A DNA stretch of 6,726 bases from an uncultured Lachnospiraceae bacterium (GTDB taxonomy: Bacteria; Bacillota; Clostridia; Lachnospirales; Lachnospiraceae), in contig CACZRA010000047.1 of NCBI GenBank assembly GCA_902783395.1, positions 1 through 6,726 of the forward strand. Direction: 5' to 3'. This document shows, piece by piece, positions 1-5,782 of this stretch (positions are counted from its first letter, which is position 1; every line of letters starts with the position of its first letter). A program made the translations under genes and the position numbers. The notes under the pieces were generated by a model. That model was not told the DNA's origin, did no database searches, and saw only the letters and a list, made by a program, of their open reading frames with translations.

Positions 1-1
1 A

Positions 2-1075
2 GACCTCCTGCGTCTGATCGCCTTCGCATATGTTGTCGTTCTTCACACCCTGGGCCACGGCGGCATCATCCAGGCGAGCCCATACGGGTCTCACCAGTAT
101 ATGCTCTGTGCAGGTCTGGAGATCTGGTCTTACTGCGCTGTCAACCTGTTTGGCCTGATCAGCGGGTATGTCGGGTACAGCCCCGCTGCGGACAAGCCAT
201 GGAAGAAGCACCTTCTCTCCTATCTGCGTCTGTGGCTGCATGTGGTCTTTTTTGCTGTAGTTCCTTCCGTGATTGTCTTCTTCGCAGTCCCGGGAACAAT
301 AAGTCCCTCGCAGATCCTGGAAGGTTTCTTTCCGGTCACCACCGGCCAGTACTGGTATTTCTCGGCATATACGGGCCTGTTCCTTCTGATGCCCGTTCTG
401 AACGCGGCGCTTCGCAGTCTGGACAGTGCCCGTCTGAAGCATTTTCTTTTCCTGTTCCTGATCGTCTTTTCACTCTATGCCTCCCCCATGGAGCGCTTTG
501 CGCTGCGGGAAGGCTACTCCACGTTCTGGCTGGTCCTGCTCTATCTGGCCGGCGGAGCTGTCAGAAAGATTCAGTCTTCTGCCGATGAGACACAGCGGGA
601 AGAGGCCGTCGGATCACGCACCGGATCCGGACGCATCTGCCTTTACTGTCTGGCCGGGATCATCATCTGCGCGCTCTTTGCCTGGATCTGGCTGATCCGC
701 GACTGGCATCTGACCATCTTCGAAACGGAAATCAAGCGTACGAGCTGGATGAGCTACACCTCCTTCACCGTAACACTCAGCGCGATGCTTCACCTGATCC
801 TGTTTTCAAAGATCCGGATCCCCGGGAAACTCCAAAACTTCGTAAAAAAAGCCGCCGCCTGTTCCTTCGGCATCTACCTGCTCAACACCCAGCCTGCCGT
901 CTGGAAACTGACCAACGGCATATTCGCTTCTTATGCAGCCGGTCCCCTGGTGCATATCCTTCTGGTAGTCGCAGCCAATGTGGTCGTCTTCATGGCAGGC
1001 GGAATCCTTACAGACTTCGTGCTCTATGTCCTGTCCCCGTTTCGGAAACACAATCATCAGAGTTTTCTTAAGTGA
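2..1075 (+). CDS. Acyltransferase-3 family integral membrane protein, 5' truncated
   Basis: The open frame runs from the window edge to TGA, so the true start lies upstream; the internal ATG at 101 is not the start. Reading from base 2 the protein begins DLLRLIAFAYVVVLHTLG, the characteristic first membrane segment of acyltransferase-3 (Acyl_transf_3) proteins: the D..R and the His closing the helix are the conserved signature. About 357 residues are visible, so probably only some ten residues are missing. The rest is a chain of hydrophobic segments, roughly ten, separated by short charged loops, ending in a basic tail. Members move acyl groups, usually acetyl, onto sugars of surface polysaccharides, peptidoglycan or secreted antibiotics, acting in the cytoplasmic membrane. 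The substrate cannot be told here, because no glycosyltransferases are visible nearby. Isoleucine is mostly ATC, as in the aminotransferase gene next door and unlike the genes beyond 2561. Confidence 0.85.
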   Translation, partial: DLLRLIAFAYVVVLHTLGHGGIIQASPYGSHQYMLCAGLEIWSYCAVNLFGLISGYVGYSPAADKPWKKHLLSYLRLWLHVVFFAVVPSVIVFFAVPGTISPSQILEGFFPVTTGQYWYFSAYTGLFLLMPVLNAALRSLDSARLKHFLFLFLIVFSLYASPMERFALREGYSTFWLVLLYLAGGAVRKIQSSADETQREEAVGSRTGSGRICLYCLAGIIICALFAWIWLIRDWHLTIFETEIKRTSWMSYTSFTVTLSAMLHLILFSKIRIPGKLQNFVKKAAACSFGIYLLNTQPAVWKLTNGIFASYAAGPLVHILLVVAANVVVFMAGGILTDFVLYVLSPFRKHNHQSFLK

Positions 1076-1110
1076 CAACAGGAAAATAACCTGCATTCTT
1101 TTCGACAGCA

Positions 1111-1152
1111 AAAAGCATCCCCCTGCCAAAATGATGGAAGGGGGATGCTTTT
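1111..1152. terminator. Bidirectional intrinsic terminator between convergent genes
   Basis: A perfect 14-bp inverted repeat (AAAAGCATCCCCCT at 1111-1124, its complement at 1139-1152) encloses a 14-nt loop. The stem ends in four T on the plus strand and five T on the minus strand, so it can stop transcription both ways. It begins 35 nt after the stop codon of the acyltransferase gene and lies 13 nt beyond the stop codon of the aminotransferase gene. Confidence 0.9.
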
Positions 1153-1165
1153 CGCAGATGTCTTA

Positions 1166-2461
1166 TTACGCCGCGTCCATGTTTTCCAGGATCTTCTTGA
1201 TGCTGATATAGCGCACGCAGACGGTAAAGAGCCTGGCTGCTGTCTTGAGGTCTTCGAGCGGCGGATAGCTGGGTGCGATGCGGATATTGGAATCGTAGGG
1301 ATCCTTTCCGTACGGCCAGGTCGCGCCGGCTCCGGTCAGGATCACGCCGGCTTTTCTCGCTTTCTCCACGATCCTCTTTGCGCAGCCCTCAAGCGCGTCA
1401 AAGCTGATGAAGTAGCCTCCCTTCGGATTGGTCCAGGTCCCGATCCCAAGGCCGGCCAAATTCTCCTCGAAGATCTGCTCCACTGCCTCAAACTTGGGCC
1501 GCAGAATATCCGCGTGCTTTACCATGTGCAGCATCATGCCGTGGATATCCCCGAAGAAGCGCACGTGCCGCAGCTGATTCACCTTGTCATGCCCGATGGT
1601 CTGGTGCCTGAGCTGCATCTCGATGTCTTCCAGATTGTTCTTGGATGTGGCCAGCGCCGCGATCCCGCTGCCCGGGAAGGTGATCTTGGAGGTGGAAGCG
1701 AACTTGTACACCATGTCCGGATTGCCGGCCCTCTTGCACTCCGCGAGGATCTCGATCAGATAGTCCTGCGGCGTCTCATAAAGGTGATGAATGCCATAGG
1801 CGTTGTCCCAGAAGATCCTGAAATCCCTGGCTGCGGGTTTCAGGCGCGCAAACCGGCGCACGGTCTCATCCGAGTAGGAGTAGCCCTGCGGGTTGGAATA
1901 CTTCGGTACACACCAGATCCCCTTGATGGCGTCATCCTCCGACACCAGTTTCTCCACGATGTCCATATCCGGCCCGGTGGGCGTCATGGGCACCGGGATC
2001 ATCTCGATCCCGAAATACTCGGAGATCGCAAAATGCCTGTCATAGCCCGGAACCGGTGTCAGAAACTTTACGTGATCCAGCTTGCACCAGGGTGTTGAGC
2101 CCATCACGCCGTGGGTCATAGCGCGGCTGACCGTGTCGTACATGACATTCAGGGAGGAGTTCCCGTAGATGATGATGTTGTCCGGATTGTTCTCCATCAT
2201 ATCGCCGATGAGGATCTTGGCTTCCTTGATGCCCGTGAGTCCGCCGTAGTTACGGCAGTCCGTGCCGTCCTCGCAGATCATATCAGCTCCGGAATAAAGC
2301 GCATCCATCATGCCCATGGACAGATCGAGCTGCTCCTTACAGGGCTTGCCGCGGCTCATGTCAAGGTTAAGTCCCAGGTTCTGGAACTTGTCATACTCCA
2401 CAAGAAGCTCCTCGAGCTCGCGCTTCATCTCGTCTTTGGTCATTTCTGCATACGGTGTCAT
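1166..2461 (-). CDS. PLP-dependent aminotransferase, class Ic (MocR-like) aspartate aminotransferase
   Basis: This 431-residue protein belongs to the MocR-like aminotransferase family (Aminotran_MocR), the subgroup that includes the Corynebacterium class Ic aspartate aminotransferase. It is a cytosolic fold-type I PLP enzyme expected to interconvert aspartate and 2-oxoglutarate with oxaloacetate and glutamate. Visible landmarks are the early LDMSRGKP segment (33-40), RNYGGLTG (70-77), the NPQG turn with N190, the cofactor-binding D219 and Y222 in FWDNAY, the Schiff-base lysine K259 in STSKITFPGSG, and the substrate carboxylate arginine R394 in NIRIAPS. All key residues are present and the length suits the family. 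The start is supported by an AAGGAGG site 9 nt upstream. The gene appears monocistronic, with its own terminator downstream. Isoleucine codons are ATC apart from two ATT; I found no ATA. Substrate specificity (aspartate versus alanine or aromatic) is inferred from the family. Confidence 0.9.
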   Translation of the reverse strand: MTPYAEMTKDEMKRELEELLVEYDKFQNLGLNLDMSRGKPCKEQLDLSMGMMDALYSGADMICEDGTDCRNYGGLTGIKEAKILIGDMMENNPDNIIIYGNSSLNVMYDTVSRAMTHGVMGSTPWCKLDHVKFLTPVPGYDRHFAISEYFGIEMIPVPMTPTGPDMDIVEKLVSEDDAIKGIWCVPKYSNPQGYSYSDETVRRFARLKPAARDFRIFWDNAYGIHHLYETPQDYLIEILAECKRAGNPDMVYKFASTSKITFPGSGIAALATSKNNLEDIEMQLRHQTIGHDKVNQLRHVRFFGDIHGMMLHMVKHADILRPKFEAVEQIFEENLAGLGIGTWTNPKGGYFISFDALEGCAKRIVEKARKAGVILTGAGATWPYGKDPYDSNIRIAPSYPPLEDLKTAARLFTVCVRYISIKKILENMDAA

Positions 2462-2470
2462 GAATAGAGT

Positions 2471-2477
2471 CCTCCTT
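2471..2477 (-). promoter_or_regulatory. Ribosome binding site of the aminotransferase gene
   Basis: AAGGAGG on the minus strand, 9 nt before the ATG at 2461, is a near-perfect Shine-Dalgarno sequence and fixes the start. Confidence 0.85.
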
Positions 2478-2560
2478 GCATGATAAATTCAGCCAGATTT
2501 CCCGGGATGCTGACGCTCATGGCGCTGAATAATACATCCGTAAAACGCCCTCAGGACACT

Positions 2561-3445
2561 TTACCGCCTCGGATGCGCCTTTGCGTATACTTCCCGAATA
2601 TGGTTGTGGCTCAGTGTAGCATATATCTGTGTTGTGGAAATATCAGAATGTCCGAGCATCTCCTGCACGGAACGCAGATCGGCACCGTTTTCGACAAGAT
2701 GTGCCGCAAAGCTGTGTCTTAAGGTATGCGGTGTGATGTCCATCTCTATGCCGGCTTTCTTTGTATAATACTTGATCAGCTTCCAGAATCCCTGCCGGCT
2801 CATGGGTTCTCCGGACATATTTACGAATAAGGTCTTTTCGTCATTATTGGCTATAAGGGCATCACGGGAATGCTCCATATAGTTCCTTATCGCATTCCTT
2901 GCTTCTATACCGAAGGGTATAACCCTGTCCTTGTGCGGATCATGGCAGTCCACATAGTTCATCTGCAGATTGACATCATCCACCTTAAGAGTGATGAGCT
3001 CCGTGACACGCATCCCGGTAGCATAAAGAAGCTCCAGCATCGCCTTGTCCCTTATCTCCTTGGGCGTATCGCCTGAGGGCTGGTTAAGAAGGCGTATGAC
3101 CTCATCCATAGTCATTATCTGGGGAAGCTTCTTCTCTATCTTGGGCGCCTTCAGTCCTTCTGTAGGATTTGAAGTGATAACGCCCTCTTTCTCAAGATAG
3201 GAATAAAAGGCCCTCATGGACGCGATGGCACGCGAAACCGAAGCGGGAGCCGCCTTTCCATCTTCACTGTTCTCTATGTAATCCCTGAGTATCTCTGATG
3301 TTACCTCGGACGGATCGTCTATCCCTTTTTTCTTTAAATAGGCGACCATCTTTTTAAGATCTCTTCTGTAAGAAAGTTCAGTATTCTTCGAAGTTTTTTT
3401 GATATTATGTAAATAACTTATGAACGCTTCGATACGATCTTCCAT
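2561..3445 (-). CDS. xerD: Site-specific tyrosine recombinase XerD
   Basis: A complete 294-residue tyrosine recombinase. Residues 1-100 form the SAM-like core-binding N-terminal domain (Phage_int_SAM type). Residues about 107-287 form the catalytic domain with every active-site residue: R146 (ATGMRVTEL), K172, H240 and R243 (HTLRHSF), H266 (MLGHSDISTTQIYA) and nucleophile Y275. The positions are close to those of E. coli XerD (R148, K172, H244, R247, H270, Y279). The length, the MLGHSDISTTQ wording and an upstream NUDIX gene favour XerD over XerC or a phage integrase. With XerC it resolves chromosome dimers at dif, coupled to FtsK/SpoIIIE-type translocases. The start has only a modest ribosome site (AGAGGGA, about 12 nt away). 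It has its own promoter in the gap upstream. No convincing terminator follows the stop codon. Isoleucine is mainly ATA, unlike the aminotransferase gene 99 bp further on. Confidence 0.93.
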   Translation of the reverse strand: MEDRIEAFISYLHNIKKTSKNTELSYRRDLKKMVAYLKKKGIDDPSEVTSEILRDYIENSEDGKAAPASVSRAIASMRAFYSYLEKEGVITSNPTEGLKAPKIEKKLPQIMTMDEVIRLLNQPSGDTPKEIRDKAMLELLYATGMRVTELITLKVDDVNLQMNYVDCHDPHKDRVIPFGIEARNAIRNYMEHSRDALIANNDEKTLFVNMSGEPMSRQGFWKLIKYYTKKAGIEMDITPHTLRHSFAAHLVENGADLRSVQEMLGHSDISTTQIYATLSHNHIREVYAKAHPRR

Positions 3446-3498
3446 ATTCCCAATAGTTCCCTCTCCATTAGCAGATAAGCCTTTGCCAGCCTAACCAC

Positions 3499-3507
3499 TC
3501 ACAACAT
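3499..3507 (+). promoter_or_regulatory. Operator half-site overlapping the xerD -10
   Basis: TCACAACAT is identical to one arm of the 16-bp palindrome at 3585-3600. It overlaps the downstream end of the predicted xerD -10 box and the likely transcription start. A repressor bound here would block xerD directly. The other half of the site does not match, so this is a half-site only. Confidence 0.4.
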
Positions 3508-3534
3508 TATAAGTGTTAGAACTATGAAAAGCAA
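3506..3534 (-). promoter_or_regulatory. Predicted sigma-A promoter of xerD
   Basis: On the minus strand TTGCTT (3534-3529) is followed by a 17-nt spacer and a perfect TATAAT (3511-3506). Transcription would start near 3499, giving a leader of about 54 nt before the xerD ATG. The -35 box matches consensus at only three of six positions, consistent with a regulated or moderate promoter. Confidence 0.65.
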
Positions 3535-3584
3535 ACCGATTTTCTCGGGAAAACAGGGCTTTAGCACCCACTTTAGACAAAAAA

Positions 3585-3631
3585 TCACAACATGTTGTGA
3601 CCTGTACCATACATCATCCGACATGTTGTGA
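3585..3631. promoter_or_regulatory. Tandem NrdR-box-like operator upstream of xerD
   Basis: TCACAACATGTTGTGA at 3585-3600 is a perfect 16-bp palindrome. A second site at 3616-3631 keeps the right part exactly (ACATGTTGTGA, 11 bases) and has a decayed left arm. The two start 31 bp apart, about three helical turns, so they lie on the same DNA face. Both fit the core of the NrdR consensus as I remember it (acaCwAtATaTwGtgt), and 31-32 bp is the usual spacing of paired NrdR boxes. The sites lie about 50-97 bp upstream of the predicted xerD -35 box, and no other gene starts from this gap. That this is a protein-binding operator is likely from symmetry and repetition; NrdR as the protein is inference. 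The 273-bp gap is otherwise AT-rich, with a ten-A run at 3631-3640. Confidence 0.55.
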
Positions 3632-3686
3632 AAAAAAAAATTTAAACAAATTTTTATGATTTTATGTTAATAATTTATGTGCAATA

Positions 3687-3713
3687 TTACGCCGGCCCGG
3701 CCCCCGGACGTAA
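3687..3713 (-). terminator. GC-rich hairpin after the NUDIX gene, possible terminator
   Basis: On the minus strand TTACGTCCGG and CCGGCGTAA pair with one bulged T around the 8-nt loop GGGCCGGG. The hairpin begins 5 nt after the NUDIX stop codon, where the terminator of the three-gene operon is expected. It is not followed by a proper T run (TATTGCACAT follows), so termination may be inefficient or need a factor. Confidence 0.4.
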
Positions 3714-3718
3714 AATCG

Positions 3719-4258
3719 TCATTTATATTTTGTGCAGTATGCCAGAATCGACGCGATCGTCTTGGAATCCTGTATCTTTCCTTCATAGATCATGGATATA
3801 AGCTCGTCCGGTTCATAAGGGACCACCTCTATGAATTCATCGGGGTCGAGATGCTGCTCCGTCTTCCTTAAGCCCTTCGCCACATATACCTCAATGATCT
3901 CGCTGCAGTAGGCTATCGCGGTCGCTATGGTGATAAGATGCTCAAGCTCCTCATCCGTCGTATATCCGGTCTCCTCCTCAAGCTCCCGCTTAGCGGCGGT
4001 CACAAAGGGCTCTTCCGTCCCGTTCCTTCCCCCTGCAGGTATCTCGACCGTATTCCTGTCGATCGCATATCTGTACTGGTGTACCATCAGTATCCGTCCG
4101 TCAGGCAGGACAGGTACCACGGCAGACGCTCCCTTATGGACACAGGCTATATACTCTTCCACCTTTCCGTTCGGAAGCTCCACCTGATCCTTGCAGTATT
4201 CGAATATCACGTTGCTGTCCACTACTTCCCTGGACAGCTGCTTAAATCTCTGTATCAT
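3719..4258 (-). CDS. NUDIX hydrolase, ADP-ribose pyrophosphatase (NudF-like)
   Basis: This 179-residue cytosolic enzyme carries a complete Nudix box at 77-99: G77, E83 and the R91-E92-L93-x-E95-E96-x-G98 core that binds the catalytic divalent metal. A tyrosine sits at the final position, where an aliphatic residue is usual. HQYRYAI (60-66) and EIPAGG (72-77) before the box are typical of ADP-ribose pyrophosphatases, which split ADP-ribose into AMP and ribose 5-phosphate. The length is near that of Bacillus NudF. It is the last gene of the operon: its ATG lies 9 nt after the coaX stop codon, with weak AGG-rich sequence in front (CAGGTAGGCCAGGATA), so translation is probably coupled to coaX. 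Placement with a CoA-pathway kinase fits clean-up of ADP-containing metabolites. Other nucleoside diphosphate sugars, or CoA-like molecules, remain possible substrates. Confidence 0.9.
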   Translation of the reverse strand: MIQRFKQLSREVVDSNVIFEYCKDQVELPNGKVEEYIACVHKGASAVVPVLPDGRILMVHQYRYAIDRNTVEIPAGGRNGTEEPFVTAAKRELEEETGYTTDEELEHLITIATAIAYCSEIIEVYVAKGLRKTEQHLDPDEFIEVVPYEPDELISMIYEGKIQDSKTIASILAYCTKYK

Positions 4259-4267
4259 TATCCTGGC

Positions 4268-5035
4268 CTACCTGTTTTTATCGTATATTATCTTCAGCCC
4301 CCTGAGCATAAGATCAGGATCCGTGATGATCTCATGCTTGCAGTGAGGAGTGATCACGGGAGCAAGACCGCCCGTTGCTATGACCTTGGTGCTGTAGCCA
4401 AGCTCAGCCTCAAATCTGTCTATCATTCCGTCGATCCTTGAAGCTTCACCGTAGATGATACCGCTCTTTATCGCATCCATAGTATTGGCAGCGATCTGCT
4501 TCTTCGGCGCACCGAGCGAAACTCTGGGGAGCAGCGAGGTTCCTGACGCAAGGGCCTCCACCGACACATTGAGTCCCGGGAAGATCGCGCCGCCCATGTA
4601 GATCTCTTCTTTATTAATAACACTCATCGTAGTTGCAGTGCCCATATCCACGACTATGGAAGGCGAACCGTATATATTCATCGCCGCTACAGAATCCACG
4701 ACAAGATCGGCTCCGAGTGTAGAGGGATCATCCAGATGGATATTGAGTCCCGTTTTTATCCCCACACCGACGACCATGGGCTCGCAGTCAAGCAGCTTTC
4801 TTACAGCGGATTTAAGTATATGGGTAAGTGAAGGGACAACACTTGCGATGATCGCACCTTTTATCTCTTCCTTCTTTACCTTTCTCAGCTCGAATATCAT
4901 GTTCAGAAGAACAGCATACTCGAGATCGGTATAATTAAGATCCGTGGAAAAACGCTCCGTAAAGTATATCCTGTCATCATCGCCGATGCAGCCGGCAACG
5001 ACATTGGAGTTTCCCATATCAAGGGCAAGTATCAT
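4268..5035 (-). CDS. coaX: Type III pantothenate kinase CoaX
   Basis: CoaX phosphorylates pantothenate with ATP to 4'-phosphopantothenate, the first step of CoA biosynthesis from vitamin B5. The 255 residues match the usual size. It shows the ASKHA-fold motifs of the family: the N-terminal phosphate loop LDMGNSN (D6), GAD at 108-110, VVDMGTATT (D130) and GGAIFPGLNVSVEAL (148-162), then LLPRVSL and TGGLAPV (221-227). Type III kinases require a monovalent cation and, unlike the type I enzyme, are not feedback-inhibited by CoA. The first gap residue is usually followed by R in GADR; here it is GADL, a mild deviation. The start is fixed by AAGGAGG 10 nt upstream, inside the end of the preceding gene; only one base separates that gene's stop codon from this ATG. 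It is the middle gene of a three-gene operon, after a vitamin transporter subunit and before a NUDIX gene. Confidence 0.94.
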   Translation of the reverse strand: MILALDMGNSNVVAGCIGDDDRIYFTERFSTDLNYTDLEYAVLLNMIFELRKVKKEEIKGAIIASVVPSLTHILKSAVRKLLDCEPMVVGVGIKTGLNIHLDDPSTLGADLVVDSVAAMNIYGSPSIVVDMGTATTMSVINKEEIYMGGAIFPGLNVSVEALASGTSLLPRVSLGAPKKQIAANTMDAIKSGIIYGEASRIDGMIDRFEAELGYSTKVIATGGLAPVITPHCKHEIITDPDLMLRGLKIIYDKNR

Positions 5036-5036
5036 G

Positions 5037-5636
5037 TCAGCTCGTCCTCCTTACCGCAGATATGACCCTTACTATCACCGGTACAAGGATCAGATCGAGG
5101 ACCAGCTCCACGATGAAATTGACTCCGATAAGTCCCATGATGATATAGATCAGGGCGCTGTCAAAGCCCGCCGCCTGTCCCCATGAGGAGATCAGATCGT
5201 AAAAGAAAATGAGAACTCCTATGCAGAATATGCCTGTATTGGTGATCGGTGCCGTTACCGCTGCGGCTGCCACTGCCACGGTCATGTTTTTCTTCGACAG
5301 TTTGTCCACGACAACTCCCGAGACAAGCCCCGCCACAGTTCCCTTGAGCAGCACTATGGCTACCGTCGCTATAGGATTCTGCGCAAACATTATGGCTCCT
5401 CCGGCATCCGCTCCCGATACAACCGATATCAGTACTATTATCGAGAATACAAGCCCAAGGACTCCTCCGATCACGGGACCGAAAAGTATGGCTCCTATTA
5501 TGATAGGAACAAGTGAAAGAGTCGGAGTAAAGGGACCGATACGGATACCGCTTCCCACCGTCTGCAATACTATTACCAGAGCTACGAGAACTGCAGTACC
5601 GACAAGGCGCTGCGTTTTTGAAAACTTCATGTTCAT
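5037..5636 (-). CDS. ECF transporter substrate-binding (S) component, probably for pantothenate (PanT-like)
   Basis: A 199-residue, strongly hydrophobic protein with about six membrane segments (roughly 10-28, 38-58, 60-75, 86-110, 118-143, 160-190) and basic ends, as in S components of energy-coupling-factor vitamin transporters. The first helix contains AVLVA (15-19), the AxxxA pattern by which S components contact EcfT. It would capture a vitamin at the membrane and work with a shared EcfA-EcfA'-EcfT module, which is not in this window. The downstream neighbour coaX, only one base away, points to pantothenate as substrate; this is inference from context, and sequence alone does not exclude another vitamin. 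The ATG at 5636 is preferred because GGAGG lies 12 nt before it; the second ATG (5630) would be even further away. A good promoter lies about 70-95 bp upstream. Confidence 0.85.
   Translation of the reverse strand: MNMKFSKTQRLVGTAVLVALVIVLQTVGSGIRIGPFTPTLSLVPIIIGAILFGPVIGGVLGLVFSIIVLISVVSGADAGGAIMFAQNPIATVAIVLLKGTVAGLVSGVVVDKLSKKNMTVAVAAAAVTAPITNTGIFCIGVLIFFYDLISSWGQAAGFDSALIYIIMGLIGVNFIVELVLDLILVPVIVRVISAVRRTS
5046..5052 (-). promoter_or_regulatory. Ribosome binding site of coaX
   Basis: AAGGAGG on the minus strand lies within the last codons of the transporter gene, 10 nt before the coaX ATG. It sets the coaX start and suggests coupled translation across the one-base junction. Confidence 0.8.
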
Positions 5637-5703
5637 GATTATATTCTACCTCCGCTGACGTTCCTTCAAAATAAAGGATACATTGCCATCAATCTACGGA
5701 GAA

Positions 5704-5732
5704 ACTATAGCATGTTAAAGGAATTTTGTCTA
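5704..5732 (-). promoter_or_regulatory. Predicted sigma-A promoter of the transporter-coaX-NUDIX operon
   Basis: On the minus strand TAGACA (5732-5727) and TATAGT (5709-5704) are separated by exactly 17 nt; each hexamer matches consensus at five of six positions. Transcription should start near 5697, giving a leader of about 60 nt, too short for a typical riboswitch aptamer with an expression platform. Confidence 0.75.
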
Positions 5733-5764
5733 ACATCACAAAACACTAACACTTTATCCTGATT

Positions 5765-5778
5765 TATGATAATATAAT
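5765..5778 (+). promoter_or_regulatory. Predicted -10 region of the response-regulator gene, giving a leaderless or near-leaderless mRNA
   Basis: Two -10-like hexamers, TATGAT (5765-5770) and a perfect TATAAT (5773-5778), stand just before the ATG at 5783. No convincing -35 box lies at the right distance and no Shine-Dalgarno sequence precedes the ATG. Starts from these boxes would fall about 0-6 nt from the ATG. Confidence 0.45.
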
Positions 5779-5782
5779 AAAC

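Noticed and set aside
1145..2098. 317-codon open frame on the plus strand, antisense to the aminotransferase gene
   Set aside because: It lies wholly opposite a gene with every aminotransferase active-site residue, and its translation shows no recognisable family; it is a by-product of the C/G-ending codon bias there.
2487..2530. Inverted repeat ATTCAGC/GCTGAAT upstream of the aminotransferase gene
   Set aside because: Only 7 bp with a 30-nt loop and no T run; within chance expectation, and not convincing as an attenuator or operator.
2480..2722. 80-codon plus-strand frame spanning the aminotransferase-xerD gap
   Set aside because: Two thirds of it overlaps the end of xerD in antisense, it has no ribosome site, and its composition is not protein-like.
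3418..3468. Short upstream frame (about 16 codons, minus strand) starting at 3468 and overlapping the xerD start out of frame
   Set aside because: No ribosome site precedes its ATG and nothing in it is recognisable; too short to support as a leader peptide.
3585..3600. Palindrome as a LexA (Cheo-type) or CRP site
   Set aside because: The Gram-positive LexA box needs GAAC-N4-GTTC and the half-site spacing here does not fit; CRP sites are TGTGA-N6-TCACA, the opposite order of arms.
5637..5700. Vitamin riboswitch or T-box in the leader of the transporter-coaX operon
   Set aside because: From the predicted start site the leader is only about 60 nt, with no conserved aptamer core or terminator hairpin visible.
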